The position numbers were made by a program, and so were the translations under genes. The notes below the pieces were generated by a model. That model saw only the letters and a list, made by a program, of their open reading frames with translations. It was not told where the DNA came from and did not search any database. From NCBI GenBank assembly GCA_943328865.2, contig CALQBR020000087.1:1-6455 (forward strand): a stretch of 6,455 bases of DNA, given 5' to 3'. This document shows positions 6,138-6,455 of this stretch, in pieces; the stretch's first letter is position 1; each line of letters opens with the position of its first letter. This DNA comes from Sphingobacterium thalpophilum. GTDB lineage: Bacteria; Bacteroidota; Bacteroidia; Flavobacteriales; Flavobacteriaceae.

Positions 6138-6223
6138 ACCGTCCAAGCGCAAAATAAATCGATTAACGTAAAAATCTAATGTGCTTTTAGAAATGATTGG
6201 GCGGCATAACGATAAACCACTAT

Positions 6224-6277
6224 AAAAAAAACAACCGCCACCTCAACGATTTATGAAAAATCGGCGAAGTTGCGGTT
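6224..6277 (-). terminator. Long hairpin with T8, probable - strand terminator
   Basis: Arms 6233-6252 and 6258-6277 pair at 16 of 20 positions around a 5-nt loop, with AACCGC/GCGGTT at the base. On the - strand the stem is followed by T8 (6224-6231). It would end transcription from the membrane-protein gene at the right edge before the small-RNA promoter. Copy 1 of the repeat unit keeps only the part matching 6257-6280. Confidence 0.65.
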
Positions 6278-6330
6278 TGCCTTTATAAAATGAGCGCAAC
6301 AAACCCAAAAAGTAAAACCTGTTAGGGAAG

Positions 6331-6352
6331 TTAAAAAAGGCTCCTTTTTTAA
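6331..6352. terminator. Palindromic terminator-like sequence overlapping a stop codon
   Basis: Ten bases, TTAAAAAAGG, are mirrored by CCTTTTTTAA around a central CT. The palindrome overlaps the TAA of the - strand gene ending at 6349. A-rich and T-rich arms on both sides would allow termination in either direction, but the stem has only a few GC pairs. Confidence 0.45.
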
Positions 6353-6455
6353 TTCAACCAGTGCACTAAAAGTATGGCAGGAATAAAATAAATAACAATC
6401 GTTCTCGCTCCATCATAATCCTTAGCTAATCGTTGACCAAAAAGCAACATCAACA
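6349..6455 (-). CDS. Membrane protein, C-terminal end (partial, 5' end outside window)
   Basis: On the - strand the frame is open from the window edge for 34 codons to TAA at 6351-6349. It encodes LMLLFGQRLAKDYDGARTIV followed by IYFIPAILLVHWLN. The end is a hydrophobic stretch (TIVIYFIPAILLVHWL) that looks like a last transmembrane helix, preceded by a charged loop. Two terminator-like hairpins lie just downstream (6331-6352 and 6224-6277), which supports a real gene end here. Too little is present to name the family. Confidence 0.6.
   Translation of the reverse strand, partial: LMLLFGQRLAKDYDGARTIVIYFIPAILLVHWLN

Larger units (their letters stand above)
5995..6176. repeat. Intergenic direct repeat, copy 2 (about 182 bp)
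   Basis: It matches 4625-4806 in the same orientation with 17 differences. The candidate RNA region differs from copy 1 only at 6054 (t for c), between stem 1 and the terminator. The most divergent part is the spacer between the promoter boxes (6110-6133). Beyond 6176 the two copies differ by an 86-bp segment that is absent from copy 1. Confidence 0.92.

Noticed and set aside
4625..6176. CRISPR array or insertion sequence bounded by the repeats
   Set aside because: There are only two long repeats, with no regular spacers, no transposase between them and no terminal inverted repeats.

Overview
The window looks like chromosomal DNA of a Bacteroidota bacterium, most likely a flavobacterium. It is AT-rich, lacks Shine-Dalgarno sites, has TAnnTTTG-type promoter boxes, encodes lipoproteins with short Bacteroidota-style lipoboxes, and carries the end of an M1 metallopeptidase of flavobacterial type. 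Family assignments come from reading the protein sequences; no database was searched.

Layout. (1) 1-366: C-terminal 121 codons of an M1-family metallopeptidase, + strand. (2) about 403-1220: a decayed IS3-family (IS150-like) insertion sequence on the - strand. It lacks orfA and the start of orfB and carries a frameshift near 860. (3) 1273-3620: a two-gene O-acylation module, an MBOAT membrane acyltransferase followed 8 bp later by a membrane-anchored SGNH-fold protein. (4) 3624-3728: the last ~34 codons of a second, paralogous M1 peptidase. Acquired DNA therefore appears to sit where most of a tandem peptidase paralogue once lay. (5) 3809-4519: a lipoprotein of unknown function. (6) 4520-5060 and 5835-6348: two long gaps, each holding one copy of a ~180-bp repeat. 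(7) 5061-5834: an SPFH/prohibitin-like lipoprotein, lying between the repeat copies. (8) 6349-6455: the C-terminal end of a membrane protein on the - strand.

The most interesting element is the repeat. Read on the - strand, each copy has a TAnnTTTG -7 box, a TTTG box 24 nt upstream, about 75 nt of nearly invariant sequence with a 5' stem, and a perfect GC-rich hairpin followed by T6. That is the layout of a short independent RNA gene. The RNA core differs at one base between copies, while the spacer between the promoter boxes has diverged strongly, as expected if promoter and RNA are both under selection. Copy 1 also seems to have lost exactly 86 bp between two AAAATC repeats, removing most of a terminator that copy 2 keeps.

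How the genes work together: the MBOAT and SGNH proteins probably act as one envelope acyl-transfer system, moving acyl groups across the inner membrane onto a periplasmic or surface glycan. The SPFH lipoprotein and the other lipoprotein are envelope proteins with no visible functional link to it.
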